Shown piece by piece: positions 1-8,514 of a stretch of 64,000 nt of DNA. Origin of the DNA: Desmonostoc geniculatum HA4340-LM1. Its GTDB lineage: Bacteria; Cyanobacteriota; Cyanobacteriia; Cyanobacteriales; Nostocaceae. Position 1 is the first letter of the stretch. Each line of letters begins with the position of its first letter. The stretch is from NCBI GenBank assembly GCA_019359545.1, contig JAHHHB010000015.1:1-64000 (forward strand), written 5' to 3'. Below the pieces are notes generated by a model, which saw only the letters and a list, made by a program, of their open reading frames with translations, did not search any database and was not told the DNA's origin. The translations under genes and the position numbers were made by a program.

Positions 1-114
1 GCCTGAACCTGGCGGGTAGGACTTTCACCTACATCTAGTTGAGAGTTCAACTCTTGCGAGTTGGTGAGTTTATTTGCGGGCTGGATACCGGGATTCACTC
101 ACAACGAATCGCAC
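1..114 (-). mobile_element. 5' end of a group II intron (runs off the window)
   Basis: Read on the minus strand, the sequence starting at position 114 begins GTGCGATTCG and continues with a GTGAAAGTCCTACCCG-type stretch near the window edge. GTGYG is the 5' boundary of bacterial group II introns, and the second motif is common in domain I of cyanobacterial members (recalled from known introns, not searched). The reading frame of the upstream nuclease gene is clean up to this point and meets a stop a few codons later, as expected for an insertion. Only about 114 bases of the ribozyme lie in the window, so domains V/VI and any reverse transcriptase cannot be seen. Confidence 0.62.
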
Positions 115-431
115 GGGGATTCTTTGAGGATGTTAACTAGTACCGGATAGGTAGGCAAATTGTACTTTTCTTCTGCTAGTGCTGTGTATGCCCGCATCCG
201 TTTGGGCATTTCAGATTTGTAGCGCAATTGTAATTCGTTGAGTACGAGAAATTCGCCATATTGGGGACTCGTAGCGCGGACTAATACATCGCTTTCACGG
301 CTAAGCCATTGAAATTCAGAGTTGATAATTTCTCCAGATACAATATCAGGTATTTGGGTGACCCATTTTACCCAGCTTTCAGGTGCAAGGCTGATTAATC
401 GCTTGGTGCTAATGTCTGCTGCTTTAGCCAT
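115..431 (-). pseudogene. Rpn-family PD-(D/E)XK nuclease/transposase-like gene, interrupted by the intron
   Basis: This is the first exon of an Rpn/PDDEXK_2-type protein of the kind common in cyanobacteria. About 105 residues are present. They include an Asp (SDVLV) followed by E-L-Q (LNELQLRYK), matching the D...ExQ metal site of this nuclease superfamily. Intact relatives are two to three times longer. The frame runs from ATG at 431 to position 115, where the putative intron starts; read straight on, it stops at 99. If the intron splices, the gene may still be functional, with the second exon outside the window. No Shine-Dalgarno is evident. Family assignment is from motif and overall resemblance. 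Confidence 0.6.
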
Positions 432-478
432 AGAAGAGTAGATGACTACTATAGTATTTTATGGCTAAAGGGTAAATA

Positions 479-2176
479 TTATAAATTACTTGGTATTGTC
501 TTAAATTTATCGACTGATCCCAAGGAATAATCTTCTAATCTAAAATCAGCAAATGTTTTTTTTTCTAATCTATTCCGTAGAGCTTCATCTATAATTACAC
601 CTGTTGATTCTGTTTTTACACCAATGATTATAATACTTCTTTGATATCTGGTTAAGTCTTGATGTGCTTCACAATCAGTTCGTTGAAATTGACCCAAATT
701 TAATAAACGATAACGTTTGATGCTTGGTCGATTAATAAATAATTTTTTTACTAAAAGTTGTATTTGTAAGGAACGTTCTAGCGCTACACGTTGTTGAAAT
801 CTTATATTACTTTTGCAAGAAGTTGTACCTACAGAGATAATCTCATTAGGTTCTTCCATTATATTTTGTATACCTTCTTGTTCTAGATTTAATTTTAAAA
901 GGTTAAGGCTAATAATTTCATTATTACGTTTAATTTGAAAATTGCTGCCTACAACCCATTTATATTGTAGTGATAAAACAGCTATGTTAAATTTCGCAAT
1001 TCTCCCCTGACTATCTTTACCTTCTTTATAGGGAAAATAATCAATATTACCTTTTGTTTCTGGAAGTTGTCCGTAATTTGGTATTAAAGTAATTTTTGAT
1101 GTCTGCGTCGCTAAAGCCACTATACTAAGTAATCCTAATGCCACTAACAGTGCTACAAAAAGTGCCAGTAGTGGTAATTTTTGTGTATCGTTGTCTGAAT
1201 TTGAGGAAGTTTGAGTAATTGGTGGTAATTCTTCAGGTTCAAAGTTATTTAATGAATCGATATTTGAAGCAGTAGTTACTGTTAGTTGTGTTTCGATTTC
1301 TTCTAGACGTTGTAAAATTTCCTGGGCATTGGTGGGGCGTTTTTCTACATTCGGTGCGATCAGCCAATCAATTAAATTTAATAGTAAGGGTGAGATATCG
1401 ATCGCCCGATCGTGCCAGTGCAGTAAATTTTGCTGGACATCATACATATCTAAGGGATGGTTTCCCGTCAACAAAAACACAAAGGTGCGTCCTAAGGCAA
1501 AGAAATCTGATTGCGGTACAGCTTGACCATTAATTTGTTCTGGGGCACTGTAGCCAGATGACATCAGTGCTGTCATTCGGGGGCTGTCGTTGAGTTCGTC
1601 TGGGTAGGTGATTTCATTGGCGGTGCCAAAATCAATGATTACTAATTGCCCATCTGGCTTAATCATGATATTGGATGGCTTAATATCTCGATGTAGGTAT
1701 TGTTTGCCATGCACTAAATCTAAAATTTCTGTTAACTGTTTTAACCAAGCGATCGCTTGTTCTTGAGAAATCGGGCAATTCTGCTGCTGGAACCATTCTT
1801 CTAAGTTGTACCCGTCGATTTTTTCCATTGCAATGCAATGCAACACTAAACCATTTCGGGTTTGATATTGAAAGTAACTATCTTCCTTGGGAATGCCGGG
1901 ATGGTTCAGTTTCAGAAGGACAGTTAACTCTTGCTGAAATAGTTCTACTGCTTGGCGATCGCTGCATAATTCTTCTTTGAGTACCTTGAGGATTTTCGGG
2001 GTATTTTGTTCGTATGCCTCATAAACTTTACTAAAACCTGTTTCGTCACTCAACAGAGACTTCACCCGATAACGCCCTAGCAATTCCAGATGAGAACCAC
2101 AACTTTGACAAAAACGGTTTTGATGATTATTTGGGTGATTTGGTTTGGGGCAAAGGGGATTGATACAAAGGCTCAT
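479..2176 (-). CDS. Membrane-anchored Ser/Thr protein kinase with N-terminal zinc ribbon
   Basis: 565 residues from the ATG at 2176. A four-cysteine zinc ribbon comes first (C4, C9, C23, C26), then a Hanks-type kinase domain with K64, H162-R163-D164 and D182-F-G. One transmembrane helix follows at about 333-356, and then about 200 residues of unassigned, presumably periplasmic, domain. This ribbon-kinase-TM plan is common in cyanobacterial Pkn proteins. The frame is open upstream to 2350, but those 58 extra codons are made of short tandem repeats and read as Pro/His-rich low complexity, so I start at the ribbon. No Shine-Dalgarno is visible before 2176. The substrate is unknown, and the external domain suggests a sensor role. 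Confidence 0.88.
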   Translation of the reverse strand: MSLCINPLCPKPNHPNNHQNRFCQSCGSHLELLGRYRVKSLLSDETGFSKVYEAYEQNTPKILKVLKEELCSDRQAVELFQQELTVLLKLNHPGIPKEDSYFQYQTRNGLVLHCIAMEKIDGYNLEEWFQQQNCPISQEQAIAWLKQLTEILDLVHGKQYLHRDIKPSNIMIKPDGQLVIIDFGTANEITYPDELNDSPRMTALMSSGYSAPEQINGQAVPQSDFFALGRTFVFLLTGNHPLDMYDVQQNLLHWHDRAIDISPLLLNLIDWLIAPNVEKRPTNAQEILQRLEEIETQLTVTTASNIDSLNNFEPEELPPITQTSSNSDNDTQKLPLLALFVALLVALGLLSIVALATQTSKITLIPNYGQLPETKGNIDYFPYKEGKDSQGRIAKFNIAVLSLQYKWVVGSNFQIKRNNEIISLNLLKLNLEQEGIQNIMEEPNEIISVGTTSCKSNIRFQQRVALERSLQIQLLVKKLFINRPSIKRYRLLNLGQFQRTDCEAHQDLTRYQRSIIIIGVKTESTGVIIDEALRNRLEKKTFADFRLEDYSLGSVDKFKTIPSNL

Positions 2177-2177
2177 G

Positions 2178-2355
2178 GGTGGGGAGTGGGGAGTGGGGAG
2201 TGGGGAGTGGGGGAGATGCGGGGGATGCGGGGGATGTGGAGGCAGGGAGCAGGGAGCAGGGAGCAGGGGGGAAAGAAGTAATTTTTCATTCTCCCCCTTG
2301 CCCCCTGCCCCCTGCCCCTCTGCCTCCTGTGCCCCATGCCTCATGCCCAATTCCC
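2178..2355. repeat. Short tandem repeats (GGGGAGT-type and AGGGAGC-type)
   Basis: Four GGGGAGT-like heptamers are followed by GGGGGATGC and GGGAGCA runs. A C-rich block then reads back as the complement, so the whole segment could fold as an imperfect hairpin. Such tandem short repeats are typical of Nostocales. They abut the start codon of the kinase and extend its frame artificially upstream. Confidence 0.85.
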
Positions 2356-2432
2356 TTAAACATCGCTCATCTTAATTCTTCTGTTTTTGTGGGATAATCC
2401 CGTGTAATAATCATGAGATTTTTTATCAAAAC

Positions 2433-2545
2433 AGAATTCAGGAGTCAGGAGCCAGAATTCAGAATTGAATTCTGTGTGAGTGGCGGATAGCGGAGCGGTA
2501 GCGAGTATTTTCGAGTCGCATCAAGATTGCTGACTCCTGAATTCT
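2433..2545. repeat. 16-bp inverted repeat around an 81-bp spacer
   Basis: AGAATTCAGGAGTCAG at 2433-2448 is exactly complementary to 2530-2545. The spacer holds further GAATTC copies and a GCGGTAGCGAG-type segment seen in other spacers of this window. It has the form of a miniature mobile or palindromic repeat element. It fills the kinase/hydrolase spacer, in which no gene is visible. Confidence 0.6.
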
Positions 2546-2562
2546 GACTTCTGAATTCTTCT

Positions 2563-3402
2563 TCAACTGTGTTCTGCCAAGAATGCTGCTACGGTTTGGT
2601 TAAATGGCTCTGGTTGTGTCAAAAATGGCCAATGATTGCCAGGAACTTGGCATATGCGTAAGTTTTTCAGATAGGTTTTGTAGGGTTGGATTTGCCAATT
2701 TTGGCGGTTGAGTCCTTGCTCTGGCTGGATGAAGAGGGCGGGGATGTCAAGGGGAATTGTAAAACCGGGCACTTGCATTACTGCTTCAAAAATTCCGTCG
2801 CGGGCGGGAATAGTAAATTTGCTCCCCCAGCTACCATCGGGTTTTTGTTCAATTCCTGCTTGGAAGACTTGCTGCTGTAGAGGACTCCATCCTTGATATT
2901 GCTTTAATTGCCGTGCTTGTTGTTCGGCTTCTTCTTGGCTGGTAAAGGGACCCATGCTTTTAAGAAAAGGCAAGAAGCTATACAGCATGGGAAAAGTTAG
3001 TCTGAAAAAGCTGGGCATTTTCCAGATGAAAATTGGATCGATCAAAATCATACTTCGTAAACGCTTTGGGTTTTGTTTTGCCCAAATGGCGGCTAATTTG
3101 CCTGTCCAGGAGTGACTAACAATATGGGCAAAAGACCATCCGAGATGATCCATGAGTGCTTCCAGGTCTGCGATCGCACTTTCAAAGCTATAATCTGTCT
3201 CTGGCTTACTACTTTCGCCATGTCCACGCATATCTGGCGCAACTATGTGGTAATCTGCCGCCAAGTAATCTCCCAAATTAGACCACACCAAAGCATGGTC
3301 GCCTAAACCATGTAATAACAGTAAAGGTTCTTGACCTTGATTCCACTCTAAATAAGAAAGTTGGATATCAGGTTTTGATAAAGTTTGACGTACAGCTATC
3401 AT
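2563..3402 (-). CDS. Alpha/beta hydrolase
   Basis: 279 residues, the usual size for a single-domain alpha/beta hydrolase. The oxyanion-hole motif LLLHGLGD lies near residues 28-35, APDMRGHGESSKP follows, and the nucleophile elbow is SHSWTG (Ser retained, flanking Gly positions changed to Ser and Thr). The C-terminal GNHWPF supplies the catalytic His. No signal peptide or membrane span is evident, so it is probably cytosolic. The substrate cannot be predicted; epoxide hydrolases, haloperoxidase-like enzymes and esterases share this frame. It stands alone between repeat blocks. Confidence 0.85.
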   Translation of the reverse strand: MIAVRQTLSKPDIQLSYLEWNQGQEPLLLLHGLGDHALVWSNLGDYLAADYHIVAPDMRGHGESSKPETDYSFESAIADLEALMDHLGWSFAHIVSHSWTGKLAAIWAKQNPKRLRSMILIDPIFIWKMPSFFRLTFPMLYSFLPFLKSMGPFTSQEEAEQQARQLKQYQGWSPLQQQVFQAGIEQKPDGSWGSKFTIPARDGIFEAVMQVPGFTIPLDIPALFIQPEQGLNRQNWQIQPYKTYLKNLRICQVPGNHWPFLTQPEPFNQTVAAFLAEHS

Positions 3403-3453
3403 TGCACATCCACCTGTGGAGAGATATCTTTGCGTTTATATGGTACTGCGAAA

Positions 3454-3605
3454 GGGGAGTGGGGAGTGGGGCATGGGGCATTGGGCATGGGGCATTGGGT
3501 TGAGGGAGAGTTAAAATTGAAGGTTTTGAGTTCAGAGGTTCAACGCTCAAGCTTATCTCCCTCATACCCAATGCCCCATGCCTGATGCCCCATGCCCAAT
3601 GCCCC
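3454..3605. repeat. Inverted pair of GGGGCATT/AATGCCCC tandem repeats
   Basis: A G-rich array (GGGGAGT, then GGGGCATTGGGCAT units) at 3454-3500 is mirrored by a C-rich array (CCCAATGCCCCATG units) at about 3558-3605, so the segment can form a long hairpin. The same units recur near 11800, 25240, 31310 and 31610. Confidence 0.75.
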
Positions 3606-3723
3606 AATTCAGTTACCAAATACCACTTTCTGAGTCTGAGGATTGTACCAATTGACACGAAATAATGACACTAATGAATGCCAAGATCAAGAATAAGAAT
3701 GCCTCAAGGATATTAAAAGTACT

Positions 3724-5256
3724 ATGCCAGAATTACACCAATCAATTGCTCAGCATTATCACGAACGGACTAAATACAACCCTGAGACTCTGGCCTCGAA
3801 AAATCACAGGTTAGATTGGGCGAAGCAGCCAGTACCTTTTAAAGAATACAAAATTGGCTCTACTTACGATCTCAAACCCTATATTCAAGAAAAACCAGAG
3901 GCATTTGCTAATAATCCAGATGCTCAATGGTGGCAAAGACTCTCGCGGCTGCTGTTTCGCAGCTATGGACTAACGGCGAAAATGCCTTCTATGGGAAGTG
4001 CGGTGTATTTACGTGCTGCTCCCAGTGCGGGCGGGTTGTACCCTGCGGAGGTGTATTTAGTTTCTCGTGGCACTTCGTTATTACCACCAGGTCTGTATAA
4101 TTATCAGTGTCGGACTCATTCCCTAATGCATTATTGGGAAAGCGATGTTTGGCAAACTCTACAATCAGCTTGTTTCTGGCATCCTTCCCTAGAAAATACT
4201 CAATTGGCAATTATTGTGACGGCGGTTTTCTACCGTTCTGCTTGGCGCTATGAAGACCGGGCTTATCGTCGGATTTTTCTGGATTCTGGTCACCTGTTGG
4301 GTAATATCGAGTTAGCTGCTGGGATTACTGACTATCGCCCCCATTTAATCGGCGGTTTTGTGGATGAATCGATAAATGATTTGCTTTATATCGATCCACA
4401 ACAAGAAGGTGCGATCGCTATTCTACCTCTGGCAGATTTATTAGATATCAATCAAAATCTCCCATTGGGATGTACTGCCTTACCTTCCGCCACTGAAACC
4501 AGTTATCCGCAAATTCCCGATGGCGAATTGCTGACATATTTCCATAAATACACTCAGATTCAAACGGGTGTAACTGGCAAGCTGAATCTACCAGCTATCA
4601 AACAAGAAAAATCTTTGGAGGATAAATACAATTTTCCTTTCTGTTTGAAAATTCCCACCAACACTACACCTATATATTGGGGAGAAAAGCTTTCAGAACT
4701 GGAAATCACTATGCGCAAGCGGCGTTCTACCCGTGCTTATAATGGTGATGATTTAACTTTCGATGAACTGAAAAATTTACTCGATTTCACCTATCAACCA
4801 CAAAATTACATTGACCAAAGTTTAGATATTTCTCCAGATTACTTTGACTTGAATTTAATAGAAACGTTTATTGCTGTTTGCGGTGTCAAAGGACTGGAAG
4901 CTGGTTGTTATTATTACGCACCTAAAGCCCAAGAGTTACGCCAAATTCGGTTTAAAAATTTCCGCCGAGAGCTACATTTTCTTTGCTTGGGGCAAGAATT
5001 AGGACGGGATGCGGCAGCGGTGCTGTTCCATACAGCGGATCTTAAGGCTGCGATCGCTCAGTATGGCGATCGCGTTTACCGTTATTTACATATGGATGCC
5101 GGTCATTTAGGACAACGCCTAAATTTAGCTGCTATGCACCTAAATTTAGGTGTTAGTGGCATCGGTGGGTTTTTTGATGACCAAGTAAATGAAGTTTTGG
5201 GTATTCCTGCTGATGAAGCTGTTTTATATATCACTACATTCGGACGCCCAAGATAG
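3724..5256 (+). CDS. SagB/ThcOx-type oxidoreductase with two nitroreductase-fold domains
   Basis: 510 residues. The N-terminal half has RAAPSAGGLYPAE and the second half (from about residue 330) has RRSTRAYNGDDLTFDEL. These are the FMN-side signatures of nitroreductase-fold proteins, so the chain is two such domains in tandem. SagB/McbC relatives oxidise thiazoline or oxazoline rings in peptide maturation, but no cyclodehydratase or precursor peptide is seen nearby. Its role could therefore be a stand-alone flavin oxidoreductase. Cytosolic, no signal peptide. It is a single gene with no operon partner. The family call is firm; the substrate is unknown. Confidence 0.82.
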   Translation: MPELHQSIAQHYHERTKYNPETLASKNHRLDWAKQPVPFKEYKIGSTYDLKPYIQEKPEAFANNPDAQWWQRLSRLLFRSYGLTAKMPSMGSAVYLRAAPSAGGLYPAEVYLVSRGTSLLPPGLYNYQCRTHSLMHYWESDVWQTLQSACFWHPSLENTQLAIIVTAVFYRSAWRYEDRAYRRIFLDSGHLLGNIELAAGITDYRPHLIGGFVDESINDLLYIDPQQEGAIAILPLADLLDINQNLPLGCTALPSATETSYPQIPDGELLTYFHKYTQIQTGVTGKLNLPAIKQEKSLEDKYNFPFCLKIPTNTTPIYWGEKLSELEITMRKRRSTRAYNGDDLTFDELKNLLDFTYQPQNYIDQSLDISPDYFDLNLIETFIAVCGVKGLEAGCYYYAPKAQELRQIRFKNFRRELHFLCLGQELGRDAAAVLFHTADLKAAIAQYGDRVYRYLHMDAGHLGQRLNLAAMHLNLGVSGIGGFFDDQVNEVLGIPADEAVLYITTFGRPR

Positions 5257-5702
5257 AAAGAACTGCTCCAAGGCAGAGGACACAGAGATTTTCTGATATC
5301 TCTGCATCTGGAGTGGTTCACTTCGATCGCTAAATCTTTAGCGGTAAATCTTGTTGTATATAATTTTACCTTAATTTTGGCATTAAGTTAATACCCTGAT
5401 AATATTTATCTATTTTATGTAATCTAAAAAACTCTGTAGTACATACAAAGTACTGATGAAGATTGTTTGTTTTTTTATAAAAGTTGTTTAATTAATTGCA
5501 ACTTCTTATTTAAAATCAAGTAAGATTAATATCTCAATAATGATTTAGAGCTAAATTATGAATTTATCAAAAACTGATTAATTTTAGCTAATTGAAGACA
5601 ATAAAATAACTATTTAATCAACTTAATAATTCAGGATTAAAGCCGCATTTTTAGAATCCAAATATATCAAATCAACTATAAAAAATATTTTTCACACAAC
5701 AA
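5257..5702. other. AT-rich spacer, no gene seen
   Basis: 446 bases of AT-rich sequence between the oxidoreductase and the sensor kinase. It presumably carries the kinase promoter. I see no strong repeat, hairpin or coding remnant in it. Confidence 0.5.
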
Positions 5703-8504
5703 GTGATGCTATTTCCTAACAATGAAACCCAACGGCTAGAAGTACTTAATCAGTATCAAATTTTAGATACGCCTCCCGAAGAACTTTTTGATGGACTGGC
5801 TCAATTAGCTGCTAACTTTTGTGAAACCCCAATCGCTTTAATTACTCTAGTTGATGCAGAACGAGAATGGTTTAAGTCAAAAGTTGGAGTAACTACATCG
5901 GAAGTTCCTCGAAACATTTTCTTTGGTGGTTACACAATTTTGCAAAGTCACATATTAATTATTCCAGACACTTTCCAGGATGAACGGTTTGCCACAAATC
6001 CTTTTGTAACATCAAATGATTGTTTCCGTTTCTATGCAGGAGTTCCCCTGATTACGTCTCATGGCTTTGCATTAGGGACTCTTTGTGTAATTGATTTTGC
6101 TGAGCGAAACTTAAATTTTAAGGAGGAAGTAGCTTTACAACAGTTGGCTCGACAAATAATCAGTTATTTAGAGTTACATCGGCAAAAAATTATTGATGAT
6201 AGCCAAAAAAGTTTTAATCTCCTTTTCTCTAAAAATCCTAACCCTATGTGGGTGTTTGATGAGAATAATCTGCGATTTTTAGATGTGAATCAAGCTGCTG
6301 TTGTTCACTATGGCTACTCACGAGCAGAGTTTTTACAAATGCGAATAACCGATATTCGCCCTCCAGAAGAAGTGCCTAGAGTGCTGGAATATCTAGCCGA
6401 CAAACATTCTAGCTTACACTTTTGTGGACAATGGCAACATCGGCGAAAAGATGGACAGATTATTGATGTTGAGATTGTCTCACATACAATAGATTACGGT
6501 AGTTGCAAGGCTCAGTTAGTTAATATAAAAGACGTTACAGAACACAAACAAATAGAAAAAAATCTTGAAGAAAGCGAAGCTATATTTCGAGCTATTTCTG
6601 AAGTAATTCCTGTTCCATTAATGATTTCGCGTGTGTCTGATGGATTAATTTTATATGCAAATCAAGAGTTAGTTAAAACATTTAATTTTTCTCCAACAGA
6701 TTTAGTTTACAACAAAAAAATATTAGATTTATACCATGACTTAGCGGATTTAACAGCATTGTTAGAAGCTCTGAATCAACATGGATTTGTTCGTAATTAT
6801 GAACTTCAGCTAAAAAGAAGAGATGATACTTATTTTTGGGCAATTGCTTCACTTCAATATTTAAATTTTAAGAATGAAGGAGCAATTTTAACATTATTTT
6901 ATGACATTAGCAAGCGCAAAAATATAGAAACAAAACTCCAGGAACAAAACGAATTTTTGCGATTAATTTTTGAAAATATACCGTTGATGATTGCACTCAT
7001 TAATCCGAATGGTAAACTTCAGTGGGTGAACCAAGAATGGGAAAGTATTTTAGGTTGGAAATTTGAAGATTTTGAAAATTCTGATGTCTTAGAAGTTTTA
7101 TATCCTAATCCTGAATATCGTCAGAATGTAATTAATTTTATTCAGTCTGCACAACGCAATTGGGGTGACTTTAGAACTCAGGTGCGGGATGGTCATTTAC
7201 TAGATACATCTTGGACTAATGTGAAACTTCCAAATGGTCAAATTATCGGTATTGGGCAAGATATCACAGAACGTAAGCGAACTGAAGTTGCTTTAAAATC
7301 TCAAGCTGAGCGAGAGCAATTGATGCGAACCGTTGCTCAAAGGATTCGTCAATCTTTGAATCTCCAAGATATTCTGAATGCAACAGTTCAAGAAGTGCGA
7401 GATTTGCTGAAGGTTGAGCGAGTAGTAGTTTATCAGTTTGACCGAGAGATAATTGGCACAATCATGGCAGAATCGGTAGAGCCTGGATGGACAGTTTCTT
7501 TAGGCGTAGAGATTCATGATACTTGTTTTCAGACAGGCGCAGGAGTGGAGTATTATCAAGGACGTAAGCAAGCGATCGCTAATATTTATCAAGCTGGACT
7601 AGCTGATTGCCATATCCGCTTATTAGAACGCTTTGAGGTCAAAGCAAATTTAGTCGTACCCATTTTACTCGAAGTAAGCTCTCAAAACCCTGGTTCTCAC
7701 CTCTGGGGTTTACTAATCGCTCACCAATGTTCCCGTTTTCGGGAGTGGGAAGAAAATCAATTAGATTTGCTCGATCGAGTTACAGTTCAATTGGCGATCG
7801 CCATTCAACAATCTAGCATCTTTGAGCAAGCTCAAACTGAACTTGTTCAAAGACAAAAAGTTGAAGTGAAGCTCAGAAGTGCATTGGCTGAAAAAGAAGT
7901 TCTTTTAAAGGAAGTTCATCATCGAGTTAAAAATAATTTGCAGATTGTCTCCAGCCTCTTGCAACTCCAGTCTCACACACTTAAAGATCCAGAAGTCATT
8001 AAAGTTCTCAGAGAAAGTCAAAACCGCATCGAGTCAATATCTCTGATTCATAAAAATTTATATACTTCCGCTAATATCGGCAAAATTGATGTTGGTGATT
8101 ATATCCACAATTTGGCAGCCAGCCTGTTAATTTCCTATCAAATAGTTCCTGGTAAAATTGCTCTAAAAACTAATATAGATTCAGTTAGTTTGAATATTGA
8201 CCAAGCTATTGCCTGTGGGCTGGTAATCAACGAATTAATCTCCAATGCCCTCAAACATGCTTTTCCTAACCAACAAGCAGGGACAATTAATATTGGTTTA
8301 CGAAATCTTGATAATAGTATCGAGATGATTATCCAAGACAATGGTATTGGTTTACCAGATAATTTAGATTGGAGAAATACTGCTTCTTTAGGTCTCTCTT
8401 TAGTGTACGACTTAGTTACAGAACAACTCGAAGGTGAGATTACTCTAGAACGCAATCGTGGAACAGTATTCAAAATCCAATTCACACAGTTAACTTTGGA
8501 TTAG
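5703..8504 (+). CDS. GAF-PAS-PAS-PAS-GAF sensor histidine kinase (HisKA_2) with a cyanobacteriochrome-like GAF
   Basis: 933 residues, soluble. The order is GAF (about 5-155), three PAS domains (about 170-285, 292-405, 415-520), a second GAF (about 540-710), HisKA_2 with EVHHRVKNNLQ (His739/740) and HATPase with N and G boxes near the end. The second GAF has D606-T-C608-F and, 28 residues on, D635-C636-H637-I. These fit the DXCF motif and the canonical Cys-His bilin attachment site of dual-cysteine cyanobacteriochromes. If it binds bilin, this is a light-sensing kinase. The response-regulator gene follows after 10 bases, so the two form an operon. Bilin binding is inferred from motifs only. 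Confidence 0.88.
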   Translation: MMLFPNNETQRLEVLNQYQILDTPPEELFDGLAQLAANFCETPIALITLVDAEREWFKSKVGVTTSEVPRNIFFGGYTILQSHILIIPDTFQDERFATNPFVTSNDCFRFYAGVPLITSHGFALGTLCVIDFAERNLNFKEEVALQQLARQIISYLELHRQKIIDDSQKSFNLLFSKNPNPMWVFDENNLRFLDVNQAAVVHYGYSRAEFLQMRITDIRPPEEVPRVLEYLADKHSSLHFCGQWQHRRKDGQIIDVEIVSHTIDYGSCKAQLVNIKDVTEHKQIEKNLEESEAIFRAISEVIPVPLMISRVSDGLILYANQELVKTFNFSPTDLVYNKKILDLYHDLADLTALLEALNQHGFVRNYELQLKRRDDTYFWAIASLQYLNFKNEGAILTLFYDISKRKNIETKLQEQNEFLRLIFENIPLMIALINPNGKLQWVNQEWESILGWKFEDFENSDVLEVLYPNPEYRQNVINFIQSAQRNWGDFRTQVRDGHLLDTSWTNVKLPNGQIIGIGQDITERKRTEVALKSQAEREQLMRTVAQRIRQSLNLQDILNATVQEVRDLLKVERVVVYQFDREIIGTIMAESVEPGWTVSLGVEIHDTCFQTGAGVEYYQGRKQAIANIYQAGLADCHIRLLERFEVKANLVVPILLEVSSQNPGSHLWGLLIAHQCSRFREWEENQLDLLDRVTVQLAIAIQQSSIFEQAQTELVQRQKVEVKLRSALAEKEVLLKEVHHRVKNNLQIVSSLLQLQSHTLKDPEVIKVLRESQNRIESISLIHKNLYTSANIGKIDVGDYIHNLAASLLISYQIVPGKIALKTNIDSVSLNIDQAIACGLVINELISNALKHAFPNQQAGTINIGLRNLDNSIEMIIQDNGIGLPDNLDWRNTASLGLSLVYDLVTEQLEGEITLERNRGTVFKIQFTQLTLD

Positions 8505-8514
8505 TAAATATCAA

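Noticed and set aside
3368-3658. 96-residue minus-strand reading frame
   Set aside because: It is composed of the inverted CCCAATGCCCC repeats and overlaps the hydrolase start; no protein-like features.
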